A stretch of DNA of 21,075 nt from Mesotaenium endlicherianum (lineage: Eukaryota; Streptophyta; Zygnematophyceae; Zygnematales; Mesotaeniaceae), in contig WELA01003159.1 in assembly GCA_009602735.1 (NCBI GenBank), positions 192,385 through 213,459 of the forward strand. The letters are read 5' to 3'. Below the pieces are notes generated by a model that saw nothing but the letters and a program-made list of their open reading frames with translations, had not been told where the DNA came from and did no database searches. This document shows positions 20,776 through 21,075 of the stretch, piece after piece (position 1 is the stretch's first letter; every line of letters starts with the position of its first letter). Made by a program: the position numbers and the translations under genes.

Positions 20776-21010
20776 CTGCAGGGAGACGGATGGGGGGGGA
20801 GGAAGGCACATGCAAAGAGTGAGCGTGTGCGTGCGCGTGGGCCATGGACGTGCATCCGCATCAGCATGTGTGGATGCCCGGGTACACGAGGCCAAAGGAC
20901 GTCCTCTTGCCAGCACTTCCCTCTCGCCAGCTGGGTGCTGAGGCTGCCTTGGCACCAGACCGCTTGCATCTACCGGTGCACACAACGCATTATGTGCATC
21001 AAGTGAGAAG

Positions 21011-21075
21011 CCAGGCAGACAGGCAGGCAGACAGGCAGGCAGGCAGGCTAGCTGGCAGGCAAGCGGGCGGGCGGG
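21011..21075. repeat. CAGG/CAGA tetranucleotide repeat at the right edge
   Basis: Copies of CAGG and CAGA, degrading into GCGG near the end, fill the last 65 bases within the helicase intron that runs off the window. The repeat may continue beyond the edge. Confidence 0.85.

Noticed and set aside
21011..21075. CRISPR-like or other phage-defence repeat array
   Set aside because: Units are four bases with no spacers; this is a microsatellite in an intron.

Overview
This is a nuclear window from a eukaryote with spliced genes, most likely a streptophyte green alga (the algal lineage closest to land plants). Four points support this. All protein genes are interrupted by introns with consensus GT...AG ends. 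A plastid-type peptidoglycan enzyme gene (murB) sits in the nucleus and has introns. A secreted protein family that I know mainly from plants ('expp1'-type) is present. The elongation factor 2 and DEAH helicase reconstructions read most like their plant counterparts. The exact genus cannot be told from the sequence.

Layout, left to right. (1) 269-3169, minus: 5' two thirds of translation elongation factor eEF2, four coding exons, the first being only the ATG; the gene runs off the left edge inside an intron. (2) 3170-3983: 814 bp divergent intergenic region shared with murB. (3) 3984-6782, plus: complete murB, four exons, 397 aa, with an N-terminal extension that looks like a plastid transit peptide. 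(4) 7914-10497, plus: complete expp1-type secreted protein, six exons, 270 aa. (5) 10498-14693: about 4.2 kb with no gene I can recognise; it holds a telomere-motif (telo-box) cluster next to a TATA box, a hypothetical exon, a G-quadruplex-forming tract and a small tandem duplication. (6) 14694-17207, plus: a two-exon secreted lipocalin, 456 aa, with about 225 extra residues, mostly Ala-rich and helical, between two barrel strands. (7) 17208-18734: AT-rich and apparently gene-free. (8) 18735-20775, minus: the last four exons (136 aa) of a DEAH-box spliceosomal helicase of the Prp2/DHX16 type, continuing off the right edge; its introns are full of G-rich simple repeats.

The genes do not form a pathway. 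eEF2 and the helicase are housekeeping genes (translation, splicing), MurB belongs to plastid peptidoglycan synthesis, and the expp1-type protein and the lipocalin are predicted to enter the secretory route. The most unusual item is the lipocalin: barrel signatures and all four expected disulfide cysteines are kept, while a loop at the mouth of the barrel has been replaced by a domain larger than the barrel itself. Coordinates of all exons were worked out by hand from reading frame, splice consensus and remembered family patterns; no alignment or transcript data were available.
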